NCBI RefSeq assembly: GCF_000219625.1 | Contig: NC_018217.1 | Location: forward strand, 1,054,001 to 1,118,000 | Length of the DNA stretch: 64,000 nt | Source: Zymoseptoria tritici IPO323 | Taxonomy: Eukaryota; Ascomycota; Dothideomycetes; Mycosphaerellales; Mycosphaerellaceae | Reading direction: 5' to 3' | Shown: positions 32,176 to 41,923 of the stretch, piece after piece | Numbering within the stretch: position 1 is the first letter of the stretch | Layout of the letters: each line of letters begins with the position of its first letter | Notes under the pieces: model-generated | What the model saw: only the letters and a program-made list of their open reading frames with translations | What the model was told of the DNA's origin: nothing | The model's database searches: none | Position numbers and translations under genes: made by a program

Positions 32176-32940
32176 TGCGCGTAGGATTGGAGTTCGTGTT
32201 CACGGTGGAAAAGCAGTGTTTTTTTGGAGCATAGCGAAGGGATCTTCGATGGTATGGTAGCATGAGGCATGAAAGCGTGGGTTGGCTCTTTGGCCTTGCG
32301 TTCTTGTCTTACCCTCCGAACAGTACATTAGCAACCAATGCGCTTCAGCAAACGTATCTTGACTTTTCCGCAGCATTGCGCATCCTCGCGAATTTCGATA
32401 CAGTTTGCACCCCTCAGTTGCACTGCCTCGAACATGGTACAGGGCACCGGACTACCGGACACGGTTTGCAAGGAGGGAAAAATCAACGCTGACCAGAAAC
32501 CTAAACAGAACTTTGATGTTCGCAGAATTTCACACGGCGGCGGCCTTGGTTTCCTCAACCCACATGGAAGGCCACTGAAGCTCCACAAATGAGCGAACAA
32601 GATGGCCGGAATCGCCTGCTTTTTGCTGCTTCGCGAGGTCATAGACGTGGCAGCAGAACTTCACCATCGATTGCCGGGTAGGTTCGAGTCCCCAGTCTGT
32701 CGGCTCGTCTGACTTTATTGAAGCCAGGATGTAACCAAGGGCTCCGTCGAATGATCAAAATGACAGCCCCGCGATGAGAGGAGCCTCGCTTGAGCTGCTC
32801 CGATGGTTCCGGTTCTGCAAGGAAGTACAGCGACGTATATTGATCCCGCCGCTCCTCTCCCATTTCTCTTCTACTGTGCAACATCAGCTGCAATTCGAAC
32901 CTCCAGTGACTCCATCCCAATCCAAAACGAGTCATCAAAC
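32176..32940. other. Intergenic upstream of secreted peptide 1
   Basis: About 765 bases with no supported gene. It should hold the 3' UTR of the Nrd1-like gene and the promoter of the small secreted protein. Confidence 0.5.
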
Positions 32941-33228
32941 ATGAAGCTCTCCACGAACCTCTTCTACCTGGCCGCCGCCCTCTTCGCAGGCCAAGTCATG
33001 AGCACGCCCGTCGCCGCAGCTGCAGCTGCAGCCGAAGCCGAAGCGGGAGAAGTCCAACACCACGATTCCATTCAAGCGCGCTCAATCTGCCATGGAAGTG
33101 AGTATTTGCAAGAACATTCAGCTCATGTCCACCGCCGCTAACAATGTGCCATCGCAGAGATCTGCAACAAATGGGGACTGGGTGGTTGCTGCCACGATTC
33201 CACCTGCCAGAACAACAGATGCACCTAA
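32941..33228 (+). CDS. Small secreted six-cysteine peptide 1 (cystine-knot-like)
   Basis: Exons 32941-33097 and 33158-33228 give 75 residues; the 60-nt intron has donor GTGAGT, branch GCTAAC and acceptor TCGCAG. A clear signal peptide (MKLSTNLFYLAAALFAGQ) is followed by an Ala/Glu-rich propeptide-like stretch. The last 27 residues hold six cysteines spaced C-x4-C-x7-CC-x4-C-x4-C (ICHGKICNKWGLGGCCHDST...), the order C-C-CC-C-C of inhibitor-cystine-knot folds. The intron splits the third codon after the first cysteine, in phase 1. A paralogue with the same architecture lies about 900 bases downstream. It may be an effector, antimicrobial or signalling peptide; no function is claimed. The gene is too small and too interrupted to show as one open frame. 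Confidence 0.75.
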
Positions 33229-34115
33229 AATTGTGCAATATCATGGACCTGCTACTTTTCACCTGGACGGACGATGGATGATGACGATCGAGGACCCGGA
33301 ACCGGACTTCGAGTTTTCCTCGATGAACGAGTCTCGCGACGCGGTGGGAAAGGTTGGATTCTTCAAGGCGTATCGTCAGTGCAGTGTCTCGGCCGGATGT
33401 AAAAGGGTCTCTCCTTGGTTTGTTTTCCTTGGATCACGTTGGCTTTCCGTCGAGTGTGGCTGTCGTTGTTGTGTATGTATGAAGGCGTCACTGTCGTTGT
33501 TGATCAATCTGGTATACACTTTGCGCACGACTGTCTCAAAAATTTCCAGTCCACAATGCTTTTCATTCTTCTTGTCGGAGCGCCAGTCGCTCCGTCTTGG
33601 TGTTTTTGCCACGGTCAGGTGAGCTGTGTGAAGGCAGAGCGAGGGTCTGCAGTCAGCGACGAAACCAATCCGATGAACAGTGAGTTCGCGTGATTTTCCT
33701 GAGTCACCTCGATGGAATTGCTCCCCAGAATCTGACAAGATCTCCCACAGCCGTGGTTTGCCCACCGGCGGAGTGTCGGCGGAGTATCGCACCAGCGACG
33801 GCACTAGACCAGCAAAAGCGACTGCACCTATAAGACCTTATCGTCTGTACCTTACTTAGCTTTCTATACACCATGATTAGCTCGATCGCCTTTGCAAGTT
33901 TCTCGCCTTTTTCTCGGTCAATCGTAGTACCTTGTGCGAGTGGTCCGACTGTCTCCGAGAAGATCTTGATGTGCAAGCAAGAATTGCGAACATATAATGC
34001 CGCTGTCCTTACACCTTCAATCTGCGTCCAGCACCAACACCTCCCAGTCGATCGACTACCCTCGCCTGCAATCCAGGACACCAATACCCACCACTTCAAG
34101 CTCATCCGAAACAAC
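33229..34115. other. Intergenic between the two secreted peptides
   Basis: About 890 bases. Only short overlapping frames on both strands; no third cysteine peptide was found. Presumably the 3' UTR of peptide 1 and the promoter of peptide 2. Confidence 0.45.
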
Positions 34116-34349
34116 ATGAATTTCTCCCTGCAACTCATCTGCCTCGTGGCCACCCTGTTCGCGGGCCAAACGTTCGGTGCAGTGCCACTCCAGCCGCGTG
34201 CGAACGAATGCGGCGGCGGTCAGTTCATCTCTCGAGATCACCCGGACGGTTTCGCACGATTGCTAACATCGCGATGAAAAGATCCGTGCGGAGACGGCCT
34301 CCCTGACTGCTGTGGAGAACTACACTGCAGTGGCGGCGTTTGCCGATAA
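34116..34349 (+). CDS. Small secreted six-cysteine peptide 2 (cystine-knot-like)
   Basis: Exons 34116-34218 and 34282-34349 give 56 residues; the 63-nt intron has donor GTCAGT, branch GCTAAC and acceptor GAAAAG. The signal peptide is MNFSLQLICLVATLFAGQTF, sharing LFAGQ with peptide 1. A short PLQPRA segment precedes the mature part. The cysteines are spaced C-x4-C-x6-CC-x4-C-x4-C (ECGGDPCGDGLPDCCGEL...). The intron is again phase 1 in the third codon after the first cysteine, so the two genes share an ancestor although the other residues differ strongly. The proteins end two or fewer residues after the last cysteine. Function is unknown; a secreted, disulfide-stabilised role is inferred. Confidence 0.72.
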
Positions 34350-34925
34350 GCGGTGCAGCACCACCGTTTTCATGGCGATGAATACTGTTGCGGGATTCGC
34401 AGAGTTTGGAATGGTCGACGGTTGACTTCGCGATGGATGGATGGCAAGGAACTGGTGCGAATTTATGGATCCTGATCCGCCAGCTCACCTGACGAGATCT
34501 TCCAACATCCGTTTGTACATGGCATGCTACCGGCGATCAGATATTTCGGAACGATTGCCCGCATCTCTCTCGTCTCCTGTGCATCAAGTCGGTCAGCTCA
34601 CCTGTTCTCTGGATCGTCTCGTGCTAGACAAGTCTTGACAGATTTTGTTGAACGTTCGTAGTGAAGAATAACATACCCGAGGTCGACGTCTATCGCCGAG
34701 GGAACAGGGCGAAGTGACTGCGGACAGGAGAGTGAGCGGAGCGGGCCGCTGATGGACGATCGAAACTTGTTCGACACTTGACGTTTGAAGCGATGAATGG
34801 CGGTGGTCTTTGTCAGCCTCGTCGGACATCGTGATTGTGGATAATGTGACATGGCATGTTGCGCACGATCCACGCGAACGTCGCTTGTTCCCAATGCCGC
34901 TTTGCCGTCGTGACTCATTAGAGCA
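34350..34925. other. Intergenic
   Basis: About 575 bases between peptide 2 and the Prp18 stop on the other strand. No supported gene, RNA or repeat. Confidence 0.5.
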
Positions 34926-36008
34926 TCAACCCATCAATTGCGCGATATCTTCCGGTGGCCACCTCGTCTGAGCAAAGCTAAGACATCGTTTGATGCCTTG
35001 AAGCATCTTCCTGGTGACTTCGTCGCTGAGGATATGTGCCTGGTTGCCAGTCTTCTCGGTCTCGTGCAGCTTCTCTCGGGCACTGCGCTCGTGAATACCA
35101 ACCATGGTGACTCCAATCGGCCAGGCGGCTTTACCAATCGACACTCTCAAGTAAGCATCGTTGGCAGACACGTATCGTTTTGTCTGCGCCAGGTGCACAA
35201 TTTCCAGAACGGGTGCCAGGAGAACAGACGGAAAATTGTCGGATTCCAGCTTCTTGAACAGCGGCTTGAGGTTGTCTCTTGCAGCGAGGAAGGAATTGAA
35301 CGCCACTTTTCCAGTCGATGATTCTTTGACTTCTTTGCTCCGTCGTGCCAGTGCTGATTGCCACTCGGAGAGCAGCATGTCGAAGTAGCTTGCCAACTGT
35401 CGAAGCAAGAACTTGTGCGCCTCCGGATCTTTAGGGACTGTCTCGGGCACTTTCATGTCTTTCTCCGGAACCAGCTCAAGCGTTGTGGGTATAGGTCCAG
35501 TGGTAAGTTTCGGTGCGATTGCTTTCTCGGTAAGCTTACGATACCGCCGTAAGCGTTGCACATGTGTCTCGCCAAAGAGGAAGCGCGGCTCATTGAGCTC
35601 TTGTAATCGTGTGAGCAGGTCTTCTTCGGACAAATCTTGCTCCCCTTCGTTCAGAGCCGTGCCGTTCTCGCCATCCTTCTTCTTCTCGAGCTCAGGTAGT
35701 CCAAGTCGCTTCCTCCGTGCTCTCTCCTCCTCCTCTGCTTCTTCCTCTCGATATCGTTTACTCTCTTCTGCCAGCCGTCGCTTCTTTTCTTCGCGAGCCC
35801 GCGTCTGCTCGGCTTCGTCCTCTTCCCGCTTTCGTTTCTTGTCCAATTTCTCCAACCGCGCCCGTTCCAGCTCTTCTTGCTCACGTTGGTAGTCCGCCTG
35901 TCTTTGCGCCTCAACCTCTGAACGCTTCAGGTACTTCTTGCCAGCATCTTCTTTGACTGGTCTAGACGAAGACGCAATCTGCGACTTCATCAAGCTTGCG
36001 AAGTCCAT
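34926..36008 (-). CDS. prp18: Pre-mRNA splicing factor Prp18
   Basis: An uninterrupted frame of 360 residues from ATG 36008 (MDFASLMKSQIASSSRP). Prp18 acts in the second catalytic step of splicing, with the U5 snRNP and Slu7. The N-terminal third is a highly charged coiled coil (Glu/Arg/Lys). The splicing-factor motif follows (DLLTRLQELNEPRFLFGET). The C-terminal Prp18 fold spans about residues 195-350 and includes EIVHLAQTKRYVSANDAYLR and IGKAAWPIGVTMVGIHERSA, the conserved loop needed for the second step. Length is normal for the family. It is divergently placed to SAP18 with about 240 bases between the starts. Confidence 0.93.
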   Translation of the reverse strand: MDFASLMKSQIASSSRPVKEDAGKKYLKRSEVEAQRQADYQREQEELERARLEKLDKKRKREEDEAEQTRAREEKKRRLAEESKRYREEEAEEEERARRKRLGLPELEKKKDGENGTALNEGEQDLSEEDLLTRLQELNEPRFLFGETHVQRLRRYRKLTEKAIAPKLTTGPIPTTLELVPEKDMKVPETVPKDPEAHKFLLRQLASYFDMLLSEWQSALARRSKEVKESSTGKVAFNSFLAARDNLKPLFKKLESDNFPSVLLAPVLEIVHLAQTKRYVSANDAYLRVSIGKAAWPIGVTMVGIHERSAREKLHETEKTGNQAHILSDEVTRKMLQGIKRCLSFAQTRWPPEDIAQLMG

Positions 36009-36251
36009 GATATCGGTTGTGGATGTTGGATGTCAGTGAAACTGTCAACTCAGAAAAGAGTGATGGAGGTCGAGACTTGCATGCTCCAACGGAACCTTTC
36101 CGCCCGGGCCGACGCGACTGAACTCTGAAGCTCGAGTTCTTGCCATTGGAACACAGAACAACAACTTCTTCACCACGACCAACTTCCCTCATTACACCAC
36201 TCTCACTACCCATGTAGCATCGCGCTCCGCCCAAAACACCTCGCACTCATC

Positions 36252-37061
36252 ATGGCGTCTCTTCGACCCGAAGCGGGCACCACAATTGACCGCGCGACGA
36301 CCGCACCCTTCCTCCTCCGACTCTACTGGCGGCAGAATCGTCAACTGGATCCGTGGGAGTTCAGCGTGGCAGTGCCGTCCGACACCACAAACATTCCGGA
36401 CTACTCTTCGCTCCTCCCTCGAGATGTCAAGGGACATATGATGCAAATCTACACGTGGCCAAACTGCACTCTCGCTGAGCTCACCACTCTTTTCCTGAGC
36501 GTACTTCCGGAGAACGTCATTCCGAATCCTGCAGTCGGCACGCGATTGGTGTTTAAGCTCATTTTCCCGGACACACGCGCTACAATCGCAGAAGGAGGTC
36601 GCGGCAAATTTATCGACAAACCATTGGGAAGCGTGGTCATCGGAGGAAGTCGGGCAGAGATGGCAGACGATGGAGCAGAGAACGGAGATGTTACAGAGAC
36701 CTTCGAGGGAGATGCGCACAAGACGCTCGCAGAAGCGCGGTTCGTCATTGGAGACTACGTTGCTTGCTCGGTCTACCCACCTGACCAGGACGGACGGGTT
36801 GCACCAATGCCACCACCCACTTCAAGAGGTGGCTTTGGCGGCCCAAGAGGGGGTCCTCCGCGGGAGAATGGCTTTGGCGGTGGTTACGGGCGAGGAGGAG
36901 GCGGTGGTTACAGGGGTGGTTATGGAGGTCGAGGTGGAGGAGGATATGGCGCCCCTCCACCAAGCGGTGATTGGAGGAGAGGTGAGCGGCCGCCTGAGGG
37001 AGGTTATGACGACAGGCGCGGTGGCGGTGGATATCGCGATAGAGGTGGACGGCCGTACTAG
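36252..37061 (+). CDS. SAP18 family protein with RGG tail
   Basis: A single exon of 269 residues from ATG 36252 (MASLRPEAGTTIDRATTA). SAP18 is a subunit of the Sin3 histone deacetylase complex and of the exon-junction-associated ASAP complex in animals. The N-terminal ubiquitin-like fold is recognisable (TTAPFLLRLYWRQNRQ, LQ-like IYTWPNCTLAELTTLFLSVL, GTRLVFKLIFPD and the final IGDYVACSVYPP). The C-terminal 85 residues are an Arg/Gly/Tyr-rich tail, common in fungal members and typical of RNA-binding proteins. It shares a short divergent promoter with Prp18. Whether the fungal protein works in deacetylation or mRNA processing is not shown by the sequence. Confidence 0.9.
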   Translation: MASLRPEAGTTIDRATTAPFLLRLYWRQNRQLDPWEFSVAVPSDTTNIPDYSSLLPRDVKGHMMQIYTWPNCTLAELTTLFLSVLPENVIPNPAVGTRLVFKLIFPDTRATIAEGGRGKFIDKPLGSVVIGGSRAEMADDGAENGDVTETFEGDAHKTLAEARFVIGDYVACSVYPPDQDGRVAPMPPPTSRGGFGGPRGGPPRENGFGGGYGRGGGGGYRGGYGGRGGGGYGAPPPSGDWRRGERPPEGGYDDRRGGGGYRDRGGRPY

Positions 37062-37157
37062 GAGCACGATCTGTTTGACACATCTTTCAAGAGAGCCGGA
37101 ACCCGCCGATCTTCACGGTCTCGCTCTCCATTTCCGGACTACGACCTCGACTCTAAT

Positions 37158-37865
37158 ATGTCGTATCGGGATGGTTCAGGCTATGGCGACAGTCCTGTTC
37201 TCGCTCCACGCGATGCATATCGAGAGAGCCCGACCATGTTGTCCTTGAAGCCTCCGCCGTCTGATGGTCGCAGCCATCGTCACCACAGTAGGCATACTCA
37301 AGGCTTCAACTCTCCAGCGGTGTCGTTTCGCATGGTGGCCAAATCTATCGAACACGCTTCTAATGATGGTAGACTTGCCAATACGGATGCTTCTGGCTTC
37401 TCGGTACGAGGAAGAGCGACCGCCAGCATTGCACCCCATCCGACTTCCCCAGCACGCGTCACCCCATTCAATGCGACGCGCAACGATACCGAAGCAATCC
37501 ACCCCGATAGACGTTGGTCGCCGTCTTCGTATCCCCCTCGTCGCTCGCGAAGCCCGCGTGGAGACAGTCGAGGTCGCGAGCGCAGCGTTGCCATCGATCG
37601 CGAACTGCCTGAATTTCTTCGCAATGAGAATAACGCAAATGCCATGCCATTGGGCAGGCGGCCGATCCCAAAGTCACGTTCCCCAGTGACATCGACAGGG
37701 ACTCGTAGCACTCAGAAGCCAGAGCAGAGGCATGACAGTGTGCGTGCTCAACACCACGAAAGCACGTTCGAAGCCTGTCCTGAGCCTGTCCCCGCATTTC
37801 TGACGAAGGCTGACAACGCCAACGCCGTGCCATTGGGCAAGCCTAGGATGAGGGCAATGCGCTAG
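37158..37865 (+). CDS. Unrecognised basic protein with repeated NANA-PLG motif
   Basis: An uninterrupted frame of 235 residues from ATG 37158, only 96 bases after the SAP18 stop. No family is recognised. It is rich in Arg, Ser and Pro, with an RS-like segment (YPPRRSRSPRGDSRGRERS), and probably disordered. A short motif occurs twice near the C-terminus: PEFLRNENNANAMPLGRRP and PAFLTKADNANAVPLGKPR, 60 residues apart. Such conservation within the protein argues that the frame is truly translated. The RS-like part suggests a nuclear or RNA-linked role, but this is only inference. Confidence 0.55.
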   Translation: MSYRDGSGYGDSPVLAPRDAYRESPTMLSLKPPPSDGRSHRHHSRHTQGFNSPAVSFRMVAKSIEHASNDGRLANTDASGFSVRGRATASIAPHPTSPARVTPFNATRNDTEAIHPDRRWSPSSYPPRRSRSPRGDSRGRERSVAIDRELPEFLRNENNANAMPLGRRPIPKSRSPVTSTGTRSTQKPEQRHDSVRAQHHESTFEACPEPVPAFLTKADNANAVPLGKPRMRAMR

Positions 37866-38583
37866 CCGGCATATGCGGAGATATGCTGGCGACGAAGCAC
37901 ATGATGGGAATGTGAGAGGATCGCTGAGAGGATCGCTTTCAGTCGTGGCCAGATTTGCAATTTCCAGGAGGCACCCATATCGAAGTATTGTGTCCAGTAA
38001 GTTTACAGTACACAAAGTAGACTTACACAGATTAGACAGGGCGAGTATCATCAAGCTTCCTTCATACTTGTACTGCATCATTGCGCCTACCCTCCAGAAG
38101 GAAAAAGCACACTTTCTCAGCGCGTTGCGCTCGTCCTCATGCATTACCATCTTAGATCAGGGGTAACCTCGACATCTCGTTCGATGCTCGCTTTGGGGAG
38201 GTGTTGATGATGTGATGAGCAATTCGATATATGCCTGGTACTCTGCATCCGGAAACATTGCTGACAATCGAGATCCATGCCATGTCCTCCATCCGTGGGT
38301 ACGAGCGGTTTCTTGACTTAGATTAATAATCGAACTCGACAATGTCGGTATCTTATTCAGGGGCTGGCTAGCCACCGTTGCTCCGGAGCCGGGAATACTC
38401 AACATCCGACGTGAAAACGCAACGCAGCAAGCGTTGTTACTGCAAAGTATCGCGAACAGGAACAACAGAAATCACAAATGTGACCTCTGACAGGGCTTGG
38501 CTTTTCATCATTTCATTTTGGTTCATGGTCTGTATCTTCCTTCTGTAATGGGAACTTGGCATCACATACATGCCGCACAGCCT
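37866..38583. other. Intergenic, convergent 3' ends
   Basis: About 720 bases between two inward-pointing genes. A small direct repeat (GAGAGGATCGCT twice at about 37914-37940) is the only structure noted. Confidence 0.45.
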
Positions 38584-40937
38584 CTAGTTCTTCTTCTTCG
38601 AGGCGTACCTGGGCGATTGCTCATCATACAAGCGGTAGCCGTAGGTCTTCGCATCGTACTTGCCCCAGTTGTCGGCGTCCTTGACCTTCTTGCCCGCAGC
38701 TGAGCTGGTATCACAGTCCACCTCGCTCAGACCGAGACATTCGGCCATCTTGAAGAATACGTCGATCGAGCTGTACACGCCGCCGAAGATCTCGGAGCAG
38801 GGTCCCATGGCAAATACGGGCACGTCGGTCAACGAGTGCACGCCCTGATCATTGCTGACCGGCAGGGTACCGTTGACGATGAAGCCACCCTCGCTGTCTT
38901 CCGGGTTGACGAAGTAGTCGGTCGCGGGGAAGCCGGTGATGTTGGTAGCGGGCTCGCGAACGCCATCCTTGTGGACGCGGTAGTTCTCGCGGTGGTCGGG
39001 GTTGGCGCCGAAGCCTTGCGCGAGAGTGTAGCGTGGCTCCCAGTTGGAAGGGAAGTTGCTGTCACTGTAGCGGAGGTTGCCGGTATTGATGTATTGGGAG
39101 AGACCGGAGCGCTCATAGACGCCGACAGCATCGCGACGGTCGCGATCGTTGTCCTGGGCATCCATGTACTTCGTGTCGACGCTGCCGAAAACATCAAAGC
39201 CGTGACCGTGGTCAGCGGTGACGAGGATGAGGGTGTCGTTGAAGGCACCTATCTTCTGAAGGTGCTCAATCGATGCCTTGACGGTGTCATCCAGCTCGAG
39301 CAGCTCAGCGAGTGCGCGGTCGTAGTCGAGGGCATGCATCATCTTGTCGATAGACGCAGCCTCAGACATGATGAACCAGCCCTTGTCTCCGGCGCGGGTG
39401 TCCAAAATGTCAATAGCCTTGAGCGTCATCTCCTTGAGACCAGGCTGGGAGTCAGCATCGCCTCCGGAGCAGTCGCCTGCATCCTTGTTGCCCTTGACGT
39501 TATCGGTGTAGACATTGCGATCAAGCCACTTCGCCATGTTGGACTTGGAAAACACTCCGAGAGTTCTCTCAATGGACGAGGTCGCATTGAGCGCGGAAGC
39601 ATTGTGCACAACGTTGTACCCGGCGTCCGCGAATTGCTGGTAGTAATCAAGGTCCATATAAGTCTTGCCACCAAGCTCGGAATTGCAGAAGTTCTCGGCA
39701 CCGCCTCCGAAGAGAACATCCGGGCCAGACCAATCGCTCCACGTGTAGTTAACCACTCCGTGGAGGAAAGAATCAATGACAGCGCCGTACTGGCTTCGGG
39801 CTCTGGTGTGAGCAGTAAGGGCAGCGGGAGTCGCATCTGCCAAAAACGCGGTGCTGACGATACCAATGTGGCCAGCGTACATGCGGTGGAAGATCTCAGC
39901 AATGGTCTCGACTTTAGGGTCGTCAAAGGCATCGGGACTTGTGTCGGCGTAAACACCTAAAAAGAGAGGGCAATATGTCAGCGGATGCCGCTTATTTCTT
40001 GCCGCTTATTTCTTGACTTGAACGACGACCCGGTGTCGCCCAAGGCATGTCCGAGCTACCACACAGACTGTGCACTATTCGACAACTTACCAAGAGCATT
40101 GACAGTCGACTTGTGGCCAGTGTACAGAGCGGTAGCTGAGTTGGCCGAGTCGGTAATGAAGGAATCCAGGGAGTGTGTCATCTGATGACCAAGGGTCCTG
40201 AACTTGTCCAGAGCCATAGTACTGATGTACTTTCCGTTGATCGTCTTGTGAGCAATAAGACGAGCTGCGGTGATCATGTTGGTGGTCATCCCCTAGCAAA
40301 TTGAAGTGTATAAGTCAGCTATGGTCAGACAATGAGGATTTGACGCAGGGTAAGACCTGCATCGCCGATAAAAAGGAGAATGTTCTTCGTCCGGCGGACC
40401 TGCTCGATATCGCGGACGTGCCAGTATGCAACTGTCTTGGTGTTGTTGTAGTTGAGAGTGACCTCGTAGTCGCCAGGTTCGTACAGAGCCACTCGGCGCC
40501 ATGCTTTGGATGCAACATTGACAACAGACGGCTTCTTCGCCTTCTCGGCGAAAAGATCTCTGTGGGTAAGATGTCAGACATGCGGGTCTGTCACTGTAGT
40601 CTACAGATGTTGCTTACTCGAACCATGTGAAGTTCCAGTTCTCAATGACAGGCTCCTGGATCGAGAAGAACTCGCTCATGGACTTGGTCTCGCCATTGAC
40701 CTTGCCAATGGTGAAAGTGAAGTCCGCATCTGGCACGCCGTTTGTGGCCTCGGAGCCATTGACTGGCGCGTGGACCTCAGCGCGAATGTCGAAGTACTGT
40801 CCGGCAAGGAAATCCTGCTGATCTGGCGGCGTTACACAACCCAGGGTAGGACATGTTCCATGACGCTGGAAAGTCTGCGCGGAAGCGAGCGATAGCAGAG
40901 CTGCTACGACGGCAGCTGAGTAACAGGTAGCACGCAT
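38584..40937 (-). CDS. Secreted alkaline phosphatase, four exons
   Basis: Exons 40937-40618, 40559-40361, 40292-40091 and 39956-38584 join to 697 residues. The signal peptide is MRATCYSAAVVAALLSLASA. An N-terminal extension of about 150 residues precedes the catalytic domain. Metal-site FIGDGM is formed by the second splice (Asp173), the nucleophile is Ser222 in TDSANSATA (compare TDSAASATA of E. coli PhoA), and LVTADHGHGFDVFG carries metal-binding residues. GVHSLTDVPVFAMGP is the last conserved box. The second intron (40360-40293) fits only with a GC donor (GCAGGT) and TAG acceptor; a GT donor four bases on breaks the frame. The enzyme hydrolyses phosphomonoesters, probably outside the cell. 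Four exons and the C-terminal SKKKN end look intact. Confidence 0.9.
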
Positions 40938-41923
40938 GGCGACGAAGATCCAGCGAATAAAGAAAGAGGAGGTGAGGTAGAGCAGCAACCTTGATGTCCC
41001 TAGATGCGGACCTGGCTAGATTAAATACATCAGTAGAAGCATGGCCAACCTTGTCTCACCTTCATTCGCTTCGCTCCTCCAGCAGACATCTCGCCTATGG
41101 CACAGCATGAACTATTGGCTTTTCCACCTTGACGTACATGGCCGTCGGAGTTCCACGAAACAAGCACCGCAGCGCATGCAGCAGACCCTCGCTTGAACCA
41201 CCGCGTGCGGTCCTGCGAGTCGCCCAATGGCCAGGCACAGAGGAGGCGTGGAGCGGACCACTGCCTACTTGCAATCGCCAAGGTCGACCGGCAGGACTTG
41301 GCATGCTTTGGAGAAGATGTAGCGTAAAGGTTAAAGGCAAAAGCAGAAGACTGCGAAGAGGTTGGGCAAGTTGGGATGAACTCAAGGCACGTGGGGTGGG
41401 CGGGCAGTTGTGAATGGTCGTTGGAGTGCAGCGTGCTTGCATCTACGCCAAAATCTCGGAGGATTGCATGCCGCACCCACGTGCTGCATGGCGACTGTTG
41501 AAGCATGGCATGTCCTTCTAGATTGTATGTATGCAGCATGAGCCGATGGGGGATCAATCGCCAAGCGGTCGTTGCGCAGACCAATGGAAGATCGAGAGTG
41601 ACGCTACTTGAGGTCGCTTTTGATCGACTCGCAGAAGCGTGAGATTTGTCAGGAAGAGTGGAGGGGTATCAATAGTATAGTATAGTCATTCATAGTTCTC
41701 GTGCCTTCATGCGGTCGCTGCTCAAAGTCGATAGAACCTTCAGCCGTTCGCTTGCTCCGGTCCATGCTGTCTCCTCGCGATGCAACCCACCTGTCGCCCG
41801 GAACTCCTTTTCAAAACAATCAATGACCTAGCAGGGTATCTATAAAATGCGTATTATCTGCAGGCGCGAGAAAAAAAAGTGGGAGTACACCGACTGTACA
41901 ATCCCTCGTCATCGTGGTCACCA
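40938..41923. other. Intergenic
   Basis: About 990 bases between the alkaline phosphatase start and the Byr4-like stop, both on minus. Short frames on both strands only; no supported gene. It holds the phosphatase promoter. Confidence 0.45.

Noticed and set aside
32681..32690. GGTTCGAGTC, a tRNA B-box-like sequence
   Set aside because: No matching T-stem, anticodon arm or acceptor pairs around it.
38836..39960. A 374-codon open frame on plus across alkaline phosphatase
   Set aside because: Antisense shadow from GC-rich third positions; the minus strand carries all alkaline phosphatase motifs.
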